A DNA stretch of 64,000 nt, from positions 4,169,825-4,233,824 of the forward strand of contig OY992836.1 in the NCBI GenBank assembly GCA_963921425.1. Direction: 5' to 3'. Positions within the stretch are counted from its first letter, which is position 1; each line of letters starts with the position of its first letter. The stretch is from Dryas octopetala. Taxonomy: Eukaryota; Streptophyta; Magnoliopsida; Rosales; Rosaceae. Shown piece by piece: positions 1-12,529 of the stretch. Under the pieces are notes generated by a model. It saw nothing but the letters and a program-made list of their open reading frames with translations. It was not told the origin of the DNA and searched no databases. A program made the translations under genes and the position numbers.

Positions 1-1250
1 TTTTTTCCCCTTGTTTTCTTTAGTTAATTAGTTTGTTCTTACTTTCATTATGGATTCAATGATTGATTATAGGGATTACTATCATTTTGCTCCCCAGACT
101 ATTACACTTGTATCAGTTTGCTCCCCAGACTTCTAATTTGGAAAATTAAGGACTCTGACTTTTTCAATTTTGCCAATTGAGGTTTTTTTGTCAATTTACA
201 CATTTTTTATCCAAATCTTTGAGGGCAAAATGGTCCCTTCCAATTAGATCTTATCATTTTTTCCTCGTGCATCATTTTTTCTCTTTTATTTCTTGCTAAA
301 TTTTGCTTGATCATCTCGAAATTTTAGATGAAAAATGTATAAATTGACGGAATAACCTTAATTGGCAGAATTGAAAAAGTCATGGTCCTTAATTTTCCAA
401 ATTAAAAGTCTGGGGAGCAAACTGATACATGTGTAATAGTCTGGGGAGCAAAATGACATTAATCCCTTGATTATATGATGAAAGTTGATTCTTTTACTTT
501 CTTTATTATGTTTCGAGTTTTTATTGTTTTGCTGAGTTAGATGATGCAACTTTAATTGTGAGTTATGCAATGGTGGCACTTGAGATTTAATTTGATGTAT
601 ATAATAAATCTTCGATCTCTAGTAAAATTGATTTTATTTGTAGTGCGTCTTTAACTGATCACCTTAGGTACGTTGCGTGCATCTATGTTGTGAAATTAAA
701 TAAGCTCAAAAGGATGATAATTTCAATTGGCAACAAGTGAGTATCCAACGTATTCATGAGAAAATAGATCATAGATACTCATAGGTTACATTAAGGTGAG
801 TCTATGCTTTATGTGTTTGACGTTCCCCAAGAACGATAATGACTCTCGCATGGCTAACAGCCCTAGGTATAATCAAGCCTTAGGGAACATGTATAGTTAA
901 TTAACTAGGGTATAATCAAGCATTCGTTATGTCATAGAGGAACTATTGCTAAAAAAGAATAATCAAAACTTTTAGTAGTCAAATTTTATTACATTTATGC
1001 ATTATCTTGAATTGCTTGGTTATATTTCCATCAATTGGTGGTGAATTCTGAATTCTTAGCATTGCAAAGCGTGTGTTTGGTGATTTTATTTGGTAGATTG
1101 AATTAGTTTGATGGCATTTAACCATCTCTCGAGGGATCGACCTCGTACTTATACACTATACTAACATAAGCGATTCATATACTTGCGAGGTACAACTTTG
1201 TATTCGTTTCTAAATTCCAAGTAAAACAAGTTATACCAAAAAGAGCAACA
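1..1250 (+). mobile_element. LTR copy (retrotransposon), truncated by the window edge
   Basis: This segment is an inverted relative of the LTR at 23901-28447. The shared text includes the block around 690-960 (tracts on both sides of 'tttatgtgtttgacgtt') and the final stretch ending GAGCAACA at 1250. The right-hand copy begins TGTTGCTCC, the reverse complement of that end. No coding capacity is seen. Whether it is a solo LTR or one LTR of a full element cannot be told, because the other end is outside the window. A Mutator-type MITE interrupts it at 72-466. The strand is given relative to the other copy only. Confidence 0.7.
72..466. mobile_element. MULE-type MITE with long TIRs and 9-bp TSD
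   Basis: The ends are long imperfect inverted repeats: GGGATTACTATCATTTTGCT at the left and the complement of GGGATTAATGTCATTTTGCT at the right. The arms extend about 120 bp inward. The element is flanked by a perfect 9-bp duplication, ttgattata (63-71 and 467-475), the length typical of Mutator-like elements. The related LTR near 24.79-24.84 kb has the uninterrupted sequence on the opposite strand, giving a paralogous empty site. It is non-autonomous, with no ORF of note. Confidence 0.85.
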
Positions 1251-2539
1251 TGTTACCATAAAAAATCACGAAGAGACTACTGAGAATTCTATTAAGAACA
1301 TTGTAGTCATTTGAATGTAAAGGCGAGCGTGCCACTGCTTTTAAAATATTGAATGTAAATGCGAGCGTGCCATTTCTAAACCCTTAATCCAAAAATCACC
1401 ATTATAAACACAAGAAAAATATATATATGAACCTTCACACCAATCTACAATCGATCAAAAACCTAACTCCTTACCTTAGGTGACAAACTCGGCCTGTTAA
1501 ACACTGTCTCCTGATTGATCTCCTTAAAACTTCACCTTGACTCTCTCTCTCTCTCTCTTCCAACGTGAAAACCTAGAATGACCAAAGTCAGGTCTCCTAC
1601 TTCTGATATATGAGATAACAACGTATAATCATAACTTTTCTTTAATCTAATTTTAAATAAATCAAAATAACTCTCTTTATCTCACCTAAACTCCTATAGA
1701 TAACCCTTTGAAAAATCCTATTAAATAAATAAAACAATATCCCAACAAAGCTTTAAGTCAAATAAAACACAAGGTAACACAACATAAATAAGTTGGTTGC
1801 CCCAACGGTCCTAACCATTGAATTGATAACCTAGTTTTGTGTTTCTAAGTGATGGGGTCTCAAGGTTTGGTAGTAAGTTATGCATGCCGAACGATCAGTC
1901 CATAAAGAAGGAGATTTTATCAGATGCACATTGGTTTACCAGGGACACATCCCTTAACTAAGATTAGGAGCATATGTTATAGGGCTAGGGTTTTGCTTTT
2001 GAGGAGGTAAATGATCGTGTTATGATCTGAGTTTTATGTTGTCATACCTCCACGCTCGTAAGCTTGAAGGTGTGATCAATAGCTTAAATATAAACCAACT
2101 TATTCCATTTAAATTAACAATAAGGGAAAATTTCATTTATGCATAAATTTTTCTTAAAATAGGAATTATAAAAAATCTCTAAACAAAACAAAAATTGGAA
2201 AATCCCAACAAAACCTATTGCAGAAACTACTTATTTAAGATAATAAAATTTGGTAGCGTTTAATTCCTATGGGACCAAGACCCGTTCGAAAGGTGGCTGC
2301 CAAGTCTTCTAAGTTTCAGCATCTTCAACACTACCTGAAACCACAATGAACAACTAGTGAGATAAACTCAGTAAGTAGCCCTCAACTTAAACAAACATTA
2401 CAACAATATATATATATATGTTTCCATGCATGTGTATGGAGTGCACTTCATAACAAATGAGCATTCGGAAACTTATTTAGAGTCCATTAAGTACTATCAT
2501 GCTAGTCCTTAGCTTACATAGAAGGGAGCCTTAAGTCAC
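1251..2539. other. Non-coding repeat-like sequence, no gene seen
   Basis: No supported gene is present. The stretch has a short (CT)n tract near 1541-1558, a small imperfect duplication around 1320-1375 ('gcgagcgtgcca' twice), and AT-rich sequence. The part near 2280-2350 may be the non-coding tail of the degenerate Ty3/gypsy element just to the right, but this is inference. Confidence 0.4.
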
Positions 2540-3190
2540 CCATCAGCGACACCCACACATGCAGGCCTTATAACCTATTACATACGTCACCACATGAACA
2601 TACTTGCGAAGCATTGACACATATAACACATTATGCATGCTAGACAACGAAGGTGGACGAGTGAGTTTATATGCCAACTCACCAATTCTCTCAAAAATTT
2701 CAAATGGACCAATGAACCTCAGCCTCAACTTCCCTTTCTTCCCAAATCACCTTACACCTTTCATCAGAGCAACTTTGAGAAAAACCTTGTCTCCAACAAC
2801 AAATTCTCAATCTTTTCTCTTTTGGTTTGCATAAATTTTTTTTTCGGCTTTGGGCCACCTTCAACCTCTCTCTTATAGTTCCAATAACTTCACTAGTTTG
2901 TTGCCAATCTCGAGACCAAGAATCTTCATCTCACCAACTTCGTCCGGAGACCTACACTTTCGCCCATACAGCGCCTCATAAGGAGCTATGTCAATGGTCG
3001 CATGGTAACTGTTTATAAACGGCACATACTTATCTCAACTGCCCTTGAAATCCAACACATGCACATGTGCGCAACATATCCTCCAACGTCTATATGGTCC
3101 TTTCTGACTGGCCATCAGATTGAGGGTGAAAAGCAGGAGTGAAGTTAATAGTATGTATTATCTATCTCTCAATAGGGCAAGACACTTGAA
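2540..3190 (-). pseudogene. Degenerate Ty3/gypsy integrase fragment
   Basis: Read on the - strand from about 3170 downward, the translation passes through an integrase-core tail (FHPQSDGQSERT), the block 'APYEALYGRKCRSP' and then the C-terminal segment 'LRLRFIGPFEIFERIGELAY' followed by 'HNVLYVSMLRKYV'. These are hallmark strings of plant Ty3/gypsy integrases. Several in-frame stops and at least two frame changes interrupt it, for example a stop after SERTI and stops in the RWPKAEKK region. No reverse transcriptase or RNase H is seen beside it. It is a dead fragment of a retrotransposon pol gene. Confidence 0.85.
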
Positions 3191-3559
3191 CTAATTTAGG
3201 TGTGAAAGAAGAGACCTTGTCTTATATAAATGCCATGTACTAGAAAGCTACCCATTATAGGTTTCCTGCCATGTATTGGATACATTTAACCTAATTGTAT
3301 ATCTTATTTGGGTTTTATTAAGACCCATATAATTAGGCCCAAATACCATAATAATAATCACAATATTATAGTTACTAGATACATTACATATAATTACCTT
3401 TTACTTTATTTGCAAGGTGTCACATATAATATTGTGTAATCTTAATAATTATATTATTTGTCCAATTAGGTTCTTACAGTTGTTTCTTGAATTGAACATT
3501 TTTTGAGATATGTTTTATAGTATACATACTATTTACACTTTAGTCCATCTCTTTAATAT
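3191..3559. other. AT-rich stretch, nothing recognised
   Basis: No ORF, RNA gene or clear repeat boundary is seen between the gypsy fragment and the FAR1-like pseudogene. It probably contains the decayed junction of the two. Confidence 0.4.
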
Positions 3560-6323
3560 CTAATGAGTTGAGATGTGAAAAATCCCCAAAAATTGGAATA
3601 TAACAATAGCATGTCTACAAAGAAGCCCACTACATTCAAATAGCCGACAAAAACAATAAAATCTTCGCCTTTCTTGCATCTCGTACTACCATGAACTTCT
3701 CAATGTTTCAAAGTCTCTAACTTTGAAAGTTTGGGTCATATGTCTTCCTTATTTTTTTGAGAATAACATCCTGCAACTCTTAAACCTCAACTTGAAACTT
3801 TTTAAAAACTTCATGTGTGTAAACCATGGACAATTGCTTTTCAAAAGGTGATGGAGACTTGAAAACAAGTTCTTTGTGCCATGTTCTAAAATCTGCTCGA
3901 GCTTTTCTTGCCTATCTTGGAGAGTCACCTTGTATTGCTAAAAAAACTCTTTTAAAGTAGTCTTTTTATTCACATATTTATAAAAAATAAAAAAAATAAA
4001 AGTTTATGCTTTCAGAACGTTGAGTTGTAGACATTCTAACAAAAAATGTGTCTCTCATGTAAGTGGGCACCCAATATAAGCGATCTTCAAACAATGATGC
4101 AAGCCATTCATTTTCTTGAAGCTCAAATCTTTCAATCATGTCCCACCATCATCTCTCAAAGTCTTCACATGACCATGAATTGTAAATGCAATTATTGAAT
4201 ATCCTCATAAAACTTTTATGCTTTTTAATTATATGGCTAATTTTTTCAGGAATTTTTCTTAGGGACAAGATTTTGTGCCCTATTAGGGCACAAGATCTAT
4301 GTGCCCTAATCTGACGTGGTAAAATTATTTTACACACATCAGTATATATTTGCCAAATCATATAAATATTATTTTTAGTAAAAGACCATCTTATCCATAT
4401 AAAATTTAATGGATTTTTTTTCTATATGATTGATTTGCCATATTTTTCATAGTTCATCATCATATCTACAGATCATCATCCTCATTAATATAGTTAGAGT
4501 AATATATCTTAGCACCATGAAAACTATATATTCATGATTTCTATTCATGAGAATATTGTTCTAAAACTATATGTAGATTCAAAAAACATTTTGGATGAAT
4601 AAAGCCAATGAATTGAGATACTAGAGAAGAATAAATCTCACTTGAATTGAACTTAATTTTGATTCACTTAAATCGAAATACCATATAAGAATTGAACTTT
4701 TGCACTTATTCGTCAAAGAAATTGATTGATCTACTAAGAATTTAACTCTAGCCTTGGCCTTTTTTTCCTTGGTTGAAAGAACACTTCATAGAGCCCAAAG
4801 GGGGCACCAACCTAGCACAAACAAACGAAGCTAGCCAACTAACACATCAACACATAAAAAAACTAAACGCAACAAAAACCAACACAGAAAAAAACTAAAC
4901 AAACCCAGCAAAAACAAAGTCAACCAACTAAAACACCAACATCAACTCCAAGAACATAAGCCTCTTATTCGTTTATCATGAAAAAATTGATTTTTTGAAA
5001 TCTTGTATTTATTATTAATCTTCAAAAAATGGTTACCCATTAGAAGATAGATCCTCATTTTCGTGTAGCTTTTTAGGATTTTAAAATTGGGGATAAATTT
5101 TTTTAAAAGAGATAGACAGTTAGGTTTTTTTTTATTTGGTGATAAAATTTACATTTTTAATTTAATTTAAGTTTTACAGGACTTAAAGAAAGGTTAATTG
5201 AGTTTTTTTAATAAGCTTATGTGGCAAATAAATTAGTACACTTATTTAACTATGTTAAGTACTCTAATTGATATGGAAATTTCATATCATTAGGGCACCC
5301 TAGCACAACCCTTTTCCTTAATATATGTTATAAACAATGTCAATGCTGTGAAATTAGAAATACATTTGCAATGGCTGTTTTCATAGCTTTGTCTTGGTCA
5401 GTTAGAATAGAAGTTGGAGGCCTTCCACCCATTGCTCGAAGCCATGTTTACATTATCCATTCAAATGTAGGTATACTCTCACGTGAAAGTAATGCACACC
5501 CAAGTAGCATAGATTGAAAGTAATTGTTCACACTAATAAATGGAGCAAATGACATATTATACTTATTTGCGAGATATATGGTATCAAAGGAAACAACATT
5601 CCCAAAAATCTTATAGTCTACCATTTCCATTAACCCAAAAAAACATTTATCAAATGTTGATTTTCATCTAAATCTATTGCATAAAAGAAATCAGGATCTT
5701 CTTCTTGCATGTGCACAAAATGCTCAAGCATAGCTTTAGCATCCCCTTTTACGTACTATTTCCAAAAGCTTCTCTTTATCAAGAAGATTTCTAACATATT
5801 TTTCAATAAATCCAATATTTTCATATTCCCCATATTGTTTGGCCATTGCAGCAAAAGTTTTGCTTGTTTTTCACACATGTAAATCTTCAATACTATAGTG
5901 TGCATATGCAGGAAAGATTTCATGGATGTGCACTTTAATAAAATTATGAACTACCCATTTTCCATCTTTCCTTTTCTTCACATGCAAGTTGCTTTACAGT
6001 CTAATTTAAGGCAAGGTATTGGATTAGATGCATCACAATCTTGTTTCTTGTCATGCCTTGTACAAGCAAACTTGACATCTATATATAATCTAGATGCATT
6101 TTTTGATCCTCGAATAGCTTTAGTTGAGGCACCAAATCTCATAGATTTGGCATACTTTAAATAATTAAAATGATTATTTTGCTTTTTCATGTGAAACAAA
6201 CTTCATTCCAATGTAAGGTTCCAACATTTTGTCTGTTTCACCACCATGTTCTTCAACATCTTTTAAATTTTCATCAACACATACATCAACCTCCTCATCA
6301 CAATCTTCAACATCTAAGTTTAA
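3560..6323 (-). pseudogene. FAR1/FHY3-type MULE transposase pseudogene
   Basis: The ORF starts across the Harbinger insertion. Its ATG is at 17718-17720 (- strand), codons 1-7 occupy 17700-17720, and it continues in frame from 6320. In order it encodes an acidic N-terminus, a FAR1 DNA-binding domain ('MLEPYIGMKFVSHEKAK' ... 'FACTRHDKKQDCDASNPIPC'), a MULE transposase domain ('FGNVVSFDTIYLANKYNMSF', then 'GGRPPTSILTDQDKAMKTAI'), the block 'ELQENEWLASLFEDRLYWVP', and a SWIM-like end ('FECSGLLCRHAIVIF'). Stops and frameshifts are frequent, and an MITE splits it at 4262-5311. It is a decayed transposase or FAR1-related gene. No TIRs of its own were found. Confidence 0.8.
4262..5311. mobile_element. 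MULE-like non-autonomous element inside the FAR1-like ORF
   Basis: The element begins GGGACAAGATTTTGTGCCC and ends with the complement of GGGTTGTGCTAGGGTGCCC, so the TIRs are related but divergent. The flanks are tttttctta (4253-4261) and ttttcctta (5312-5320), a 9-bp duplication with one mismatch. Removing it rejoins the FAR1-like reading frame ('WHILRK' to 'KIPEKISHIIKKH'), which supports both boundaries. It has no coding capacity. Confidence 0.65.
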
Positions 6324-6359
6324 GGGCCATTTTGGGGTTGAGGTGTGGTGGAAATAAGT

Positions 6360-7923
6360 TGCTTATTTCCACCACAATGCACTTTTAGGTGTTTGGTTAA
6401 TAAAGTAAAAACTGCTTACTTTGAAAACAAGGGTGGGGAAAAGCATAAAATAAGGGTTGAGGCAAAGCAGCTAAGGAGGTGCTTTCCAAAGCTGTTGTGT
6501 AGGAAAGCACCCCTGACTCCAAAATTGTCCTAAACCAATTTATGAAATTACATATCGTACCCTCATTTTTTTTCAACCCCTAGCCACTTACATTCTTTTT
6601 TTTTTTTTTTTCTATCTCCAGCAGCTTTTCATCTTTTCCACTCTCACATTGTTCTCCTCCCATGTATCTATGCTTCCCACTTGCCACTAGACGAAGATCC
6701 CTGCCGCCGACGAAGCTCCCTGTCGCCGGACCACCGATGAGTCTTTTTTTCTTGAGTTTTGAGTTCTTTTTTTCTTTTGATTTTTGATTTTTTGTTAGAT
6801 ATGATGATTATGTGCGCAAAACTTACAATTGAAGTTGAATTTGAGAAAGATTATTGTTGGGTCTGATAATTATTTTTCTTTCATTTTTTTTCATCTTTCT
6901 TGACCCATTTTTTTTCATTGTTGTGATTTCTTATTTGATTTCATCCACTGAGCTTGGATACGACACCATGTGGGATTTTTTATTTGAATGAGTGGAAAGG
7001 CTATGTTGGTGGGTTAATTGCTTTTGTGGCTCTGTTTTGTGTTTAGAGCTTTTTTTTATGATCATAAAATTTGGATTGATCAATTATGGCTTATTAAAAT
7101 CTTCTATGTAATTGTACACCATTGCCACATAATGTTATACCGGTTTTGTATCCATTTTGAGGCCTTGCAACGTTTTTTTTTTTTTTATAATCTACCTATG
7201 CTATTTTATGACATGTTAAAAAAATGGTGCATCAAGTGTCGAGACCATGCCTGAGTTTTATGGCAATTGATAAAGGCTTACAAAAATCTGGTATGTACAG
7301 AGTGGTCAAAAAACTTTGTGTCTGCTGTCTATGGATGTATCAGCCTTGGAATTTTTTTATTTATTTATTTTTTTTCATTAGTGCACCTTTGTTATATTGT
7401 GTATGCATGAAAAACGGTTTATGGTGTACTTTTAAGTGTCGAAACAATGTGTCTCATTGTCTTTATGATAATTGCTTCATATTCAACTAATTGGTACTAT
7501 ACTGAATATAGAACAGGGAACTGTGTTAACTTGTTCTTGTATGCAGCAGTCTTGTTGATCTTACCTAAATTGTGAGAGTTGTTTCAGGGGTTTCTATAAT
7601 GATGCCAATATGTTGTTAGAATGAGTTGATTAACAAACCTTTATGCTTTTGCTTTTGCTTTTGCTTTTGCTTAATCTATCCATATTCTGCAATTTGATCT
7701 AACAAACCTTTGACTAAAAGTGGATAAGCTCTACTTGATACTTTTTTGTTGCTGGTGGTTACTTCTTTTGTTGGTTTCCTGATGGGGAGTGGATATATAG
7801 TAATAGGTAGAAAATTATACGTGTTGGTGAGAAGGTTTCATGATTATAATTTGTTTTGAGTGAGTTGAAAGCATGGACTCAACTTAAATTATATACAATT
7901 TTATATAAGTACTTTATACACAG
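6360..7923. other. Non-coding left part of the Harbinger element
   Basis: T-rich leader-like sequence between the left TIR and ORF1. It contains a pyrimidine-rich patch with short GC-rich text at 6640-6740 that resembles an untranslated exon, and a (cttttg)n run near 7640-7670. No protein is supported. A start codon for ORF1 lies at 7924. Confidence 0.45.
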
Positions 7924-8456
7924 ATGGAAAAGAAGAAAAACAATGTTGGAAGTAGCTCACGAGAGAAAGCCGTATAGAATGAACGTAATATACCAATATT
8001 CTTTGATCTTTGTATCAAGGAGGTGGAGGTAGGAAGATGTCTTTGTACTCACTTTAACAAAGAAGGATGAGAAAGTCTGAGGAAAAACTTTGCTCAATAG
8101 ACATGAAAGGAGTTTGATAAATCTCAATTGAAAAATAAGTGGAACAATCTTAAGGATCAATGGAAATTGTGGAAAGAACTAAAGGGGAAGGAAACTAGTC
8201 TTGGGTGGAATCCCAAATATGGTACTGTGGATGCTTCTGAAGAATGGTGGGAAAGTAAAATTCAAGTTTGTTAAACTTATTAGTTATTTTGTAATATTTT
8301 CGATTATATTATATTATCATGAATATATCCATCGTCCTGACTTGATCTCTTTATTATGCAGATGAATCATGAATATGCAAAATTGCGTAAAAAATGTATT
8401 AGTCCTGATTTGGAGGAGAAGCTAGATATAATGTTCATGAACACCACTGCCACAGG

Positions 8457-11400
8457 TAGGGGTGGGCATTTAAACCAGGAACCGGGTGCACCGAACCAAA
8501 CCGGAAGGAAAAAAAACCATAAAAAACCGCTTTGACCAAAACTGGTCAACACCAGGACCAAACTGGACTGGACCGGACCGGTCCAATCCAATTCCGGTTC
8601 CAGTTTTGCACTTCACGGAACTGGACTGGATTGGACTAGACCGGATAATTAATATATATTTTTAATTTTTATACATATTTAATATTTATACAATTTTTAT
8701 ACACTTTTTAAACATTTTTATACACATTTTTACACACATGTTTACACACATTTTTACACACATTTTACACAATAAAATTAATATTAACCTAGCTATATTT
8801 TAGACCCTATGGCCTATATTCTATATATATAATAATGTTTAAATATATAATTTTAGTTATACCTTTTATAATAAAATTAGTATATTCTTTATACTCTATA
8901 ATCTATACACTAAACCTTATATACTAAAATTATTATAGTTATAGGGTATAATATATAGTTATAAACTTCTAATAGGGGAAATTATGTATTAGGGTTTAGG
9001 GTTTAAAGTTTAAACGAAACCTTATACCCTAAACTCTAAAGTAATAAGTACATAACATATATAACTAATAACTATATAAGTATATAACTCCAATTGAAAT
9101 CCCAATTAGACTCATAGTCAACTATAACTCTATACCCTAATACAATTATAACCATTTACCCTAAACTATATTAATTACTCTATACATATATAAGTAATAA
9201 GTATATAAACATATATAACTATATAAGTATATAACCCCAATTGAAACCCCAATTAGACTCATAGTCAACAATAACCCTATACCCTAATACAATTATAATC
9301 ATATACCCTAAACTATATTAATTACGCACTCTATACATATATAAGTAATAAGTATATAACACATATAACTATATAAGTATATATTATATAACCCCAATGA
9401 AACCCCAATTAGACTCATAGTCAACTATAACCCTATACCCTAATACAATTATAATCATATACCCTAAACTATATTAATTACTCTATACATATATAAGTAA
9501 TAAGTATATAACATATATAACTATATAAGTATATAACCTCAATCAACCCTAAACCATTTTTGTTCTTTTTTTAATTTTCAATTGCCCAAAGGCATCAAAC
9601 CCCAATCGCCCAAACCTCAATCAACCCTAATTGACACCTTAATTACTCATAAATTAGTCAATTACCCAATTGAAACCCCAATTGAAAGTTGAAACCCCAA
9701 TAAGACTAATTAGTAATTTAGTACCCAATTGAAACCCCAATTAGACTCACAGTCAACTATAACCCTATACCCTAATACAATTATAATCATATACCCTAAA
9801 CTATATTAATTACTCTATACATATATAAGTAATAAGTATATAACATATATAACTATATAAGTATATAACCCTAATTAACCCTAAACCATTTTTGTTCTTT
9901 TGTTTTATTTCAAATTGCCCAAAGGCACTAAACCCCAATCAACCCTAATTGAAACCCCAATTACTCCTAAATTAGTCAATTACCTAATTGAAACCCCAAT
10001 TGAAAGTTGAAACCCCAATAAGGCTAATTAGTAATTTAGTACCTAATTGAAACCCCAATTAGACTAATTAGTCAATTGAGTAAATTACCCAATTGAAACC
10101 CAATTACTCCTAAATTAGTCAATTACCCAATTAATAGTTTGAAACCCCAATTACTCAATTAGACTAATTTAGTCAATTGATCAAATATTACCCCAATACC
10201 CCCAAATGAAACAACCACTCATGCACTCATCTAGTCAATTTAGTCAATTGATCACTCATTCAGACATTTAGTCATTCACTCTCGTCTCTCGACAGTCGAC
10301 ACTCACTCAATCTCCAAACCCTAAACTTGCGTCGCGCCATCCTCTCTTGATCTGGAATCTCATCAGCTATCAGCCTTTCACGGTCTCACCTCTCAGTCTC
10401 ACAGCTCGCCTCTCACGATCTCACCTCTCCATCTCTGGGTCTCTCACCTCTCAGTCTCGCAGCTCGCCTCTCATCCTGCATCTATCACTCTCTCATCTCT
10501 CATCTCTCATCTCTCATCTTGAAGATCTCATCTCAGAAGGCAGACTCGCAGCCACCACGAAAGGGTAATCTCACTTTCATCTCTCTCACTTTCATCTCTC
10601 GTCTCTCATCTCTCATCTCTGACTCTCTCATTTTTGTCTGTCATATTATGATTGAACTGAAATTAGGGTTTTGAATTGAATTGGGGGTTTAGGGTTTAAA
10701 TTGAGAATATTATCTCATCTCTCACTTTTTATCTATGTCTCTCATATCTGATAGTTTTGTGTTTGTGTTTGCTAAATTTCTGAGTTTTATTTCTGGGTTG
10801 GATTATATATGGTCTGTGTTTGTAGCTGCAAGTGAGTTCATTTGATATTGGTTTCATGTTGTTCATAATTTCTGATCTGTTTTGGGGATTTAAGGTTTGA
10901 TTTGGGTTTGATTTAGGGTTTGGTGGCTTGGTGCATTGCAATTTTTGGTGGCTTACTGGCTAGGTGCAGTGCAGTGCAGTGCTAGAAGGTAAGGATATTT
11001 GTGATTTTGTGAATTTTGAATTTGATTGTGAATCTGTATCTGATAATCTGTTTGTGAATCTGTTTGATTGAATGAGTTTGTTAAACTGTTAGGAGAGATG
11101 GACAATTGGCTGACAGGGGTTATTTGAAGACAATTGGCTGCTGGCAAGGGGTTGATGGTTGGCTCGGATATTTTAATTTGTGTTATTTTTAGTTATGTAA
11201 CCTAATTTGTATTTGGTTGGTTTGTAATTTGTATTAGGTTGGTTTGTAATTTGTATTTGGTTGGTAACTTGTAACTTAGTAAGTTATTAACTTCTTTAGC
11301 TTTGGTTGGTTATTAACTTCTTGGAGTCTTGGACAATGGTGTATGGTTAGTAAGTTACTAAGTTAAGTAGTTAACTTTGTATGGTTATATGCATGGTTGA

Positions 11401-11766
11401 TGTCTTGAATCATGATTGGTGATGAAATGGTTTGTAACTTTGAGTCTTTGAGATTGTGAAATGGTTATTGGTTAATGTCTTATAGGTTGTGAATTGGTAC
11501 AAAAAATGAAATGGCTGATTTGTTGTGATTTGTTATGAACAAAAAATGGTTGATTTGTTGTTAAAAACTTAAAAAACATGTTTTAAAATTAAAATTTGGC
11601 CCAAAAATTTAATTGGGCTAGGGCCCAATAGTGAGACCCAGACCCAAACAGTGCACCAGACCAAACTGGAACTGTTCCAGTTCTATAGCACTGGACTAGA
11701 TAACCTCCACATGGAGTCCACAGTTTGGGGGGAGCACTATACTGTACCAGACCGTGCCCACCCCTA
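8457..11766. mobile_element. Non-autonomous hAT element, 3.3 kb, perfect TIRs and TSD
   Basis: The ends are TAGGGGTGGGCA and its exact complement TGCCCACCCCTA, flanked by the perfect 8-bp duplication gccacagg (8449-8456 and 11767-11774). Removing it restores the ORF1 frame at 'TTATG/EHAWAP'. Subterminal regions are full of ACTGG/ACCGG/CCAGT motifs, typical transposase-binding repeats of hAT elements. The middle holds a tandem AT-rich array with CCCTAAA-like text (about 8.8-9.9 kb) and a CT-rich leader-like stretch (10.26-10.63 kb). No transposase ORF is present. Confidence 0.9.
9060..9870. repeat. Tandem array of about 145-170-bp units in the hAT element
   Basis: Four imperfect copies repeat a unit with 'cccaattagactcatagtca', 'aaccctataccctaatac' and 'atatataagtaataagtata'. 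The copies start near 9060, 9232, 9389 and 9720. The unit resembles degenerate telomeric text (ccctaaa) but is not a perfect telomere repeat. Copies 3 and 4 are separated by text about 'attgcccaaaggc' that also occurs in the element at 17808-18927. Confidence 0.75.
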
Positions 11767-12267
11767 GCCACAGGTGAACATGCTTGGGCACCTTCATCTG
11801 GTGTACTCCCATCTGAAAATTTGGAGGCATCTAATGATGATTATGACAATGGTGAAGGTACTAGTGATTCAGATGTTCCTAGCCTAATGGAAACCATTCA
11901 GAATATGGAAGTTTCTTTGAGAAAGGAGAAAAAAGAGAGTGACTGAGCAACTTACAAACTGGAACTGTTCCAGTTCTAATTCAAAATTTCCAGTTCTATA
12001 GCACTGGACTAGATAACCTCCACATGGAGTCCACAGTTTGGGGGGAGCACTGTACTGTACCGGACCGTGCCCACCCCTAGCCATAGGTGAACATGCTTGG
12101 GCACCTTCATCTAGTGTACTCCCATCTGAAAATTTGGAGGCATCTAATGATGATTATGACAATAGTGAAGGTACTAGTGATTCAGATGATCCTAGCCTAA
12201 TGGAAACCATTCAGAATATGAAAGTTTCTTTGAGGAATGAGAAAAAAGAGAGTGACTGAGCAACTTA
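11662..12267 (+). repeat. Tandem duplication joining hAT end and ORF1 exon
   Basis: Copy 1 is 11662-11954 and copy 2 is 11955-12267. Each holds about 105 bp of the right end of the hAT element, its 3' TIR, the target duplication (gccacagg in copy 1, gccatagg in copy 2) and about 180 bp of ORF1 up to 'gactgagcaactta'. Copy 2 has an extra segment near 11972-11991. The duplication must be younger than the hAT insertion. Both copies differ by several point changes. Confidence 0.9.
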
Positions 12268-12529
12268 ACCCAAAAACTAGGAAAAAGATGAAAGGTAAAG
12301 GAAAGGGGAAGGTAGGAGGCGCTCAAAAATTGTCTTATCAAATTGAGCGGATGGTTGAGGCCATTGAAACTAGAAGTACTGTGACTTCAATAGCCTAAAA
12401 AGGAACATGATGTAGTATTGCTGAAACCATGAAGGCAGTTGAATCTATACCTGGGATGGTGCAAGGGAGCACTTTGTGGCTATTTGCAACTGAGTATTTT
12501 ATGGCTCAAGAGAAGAGAGAGATGTTTGC

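Noticed and set aside
7224..7490. 88-aa frame in the left arm of the Harbinger element
   Set aside because: No similarity to known Harbinger proteins and placed before ORF1 in T-rich sequence.
9000..9900. Interstitial telomere repeats
   Set aside because: The CCCTAAA-like text is embedded in 145-170-bp units and is too irregular to be telomeric.
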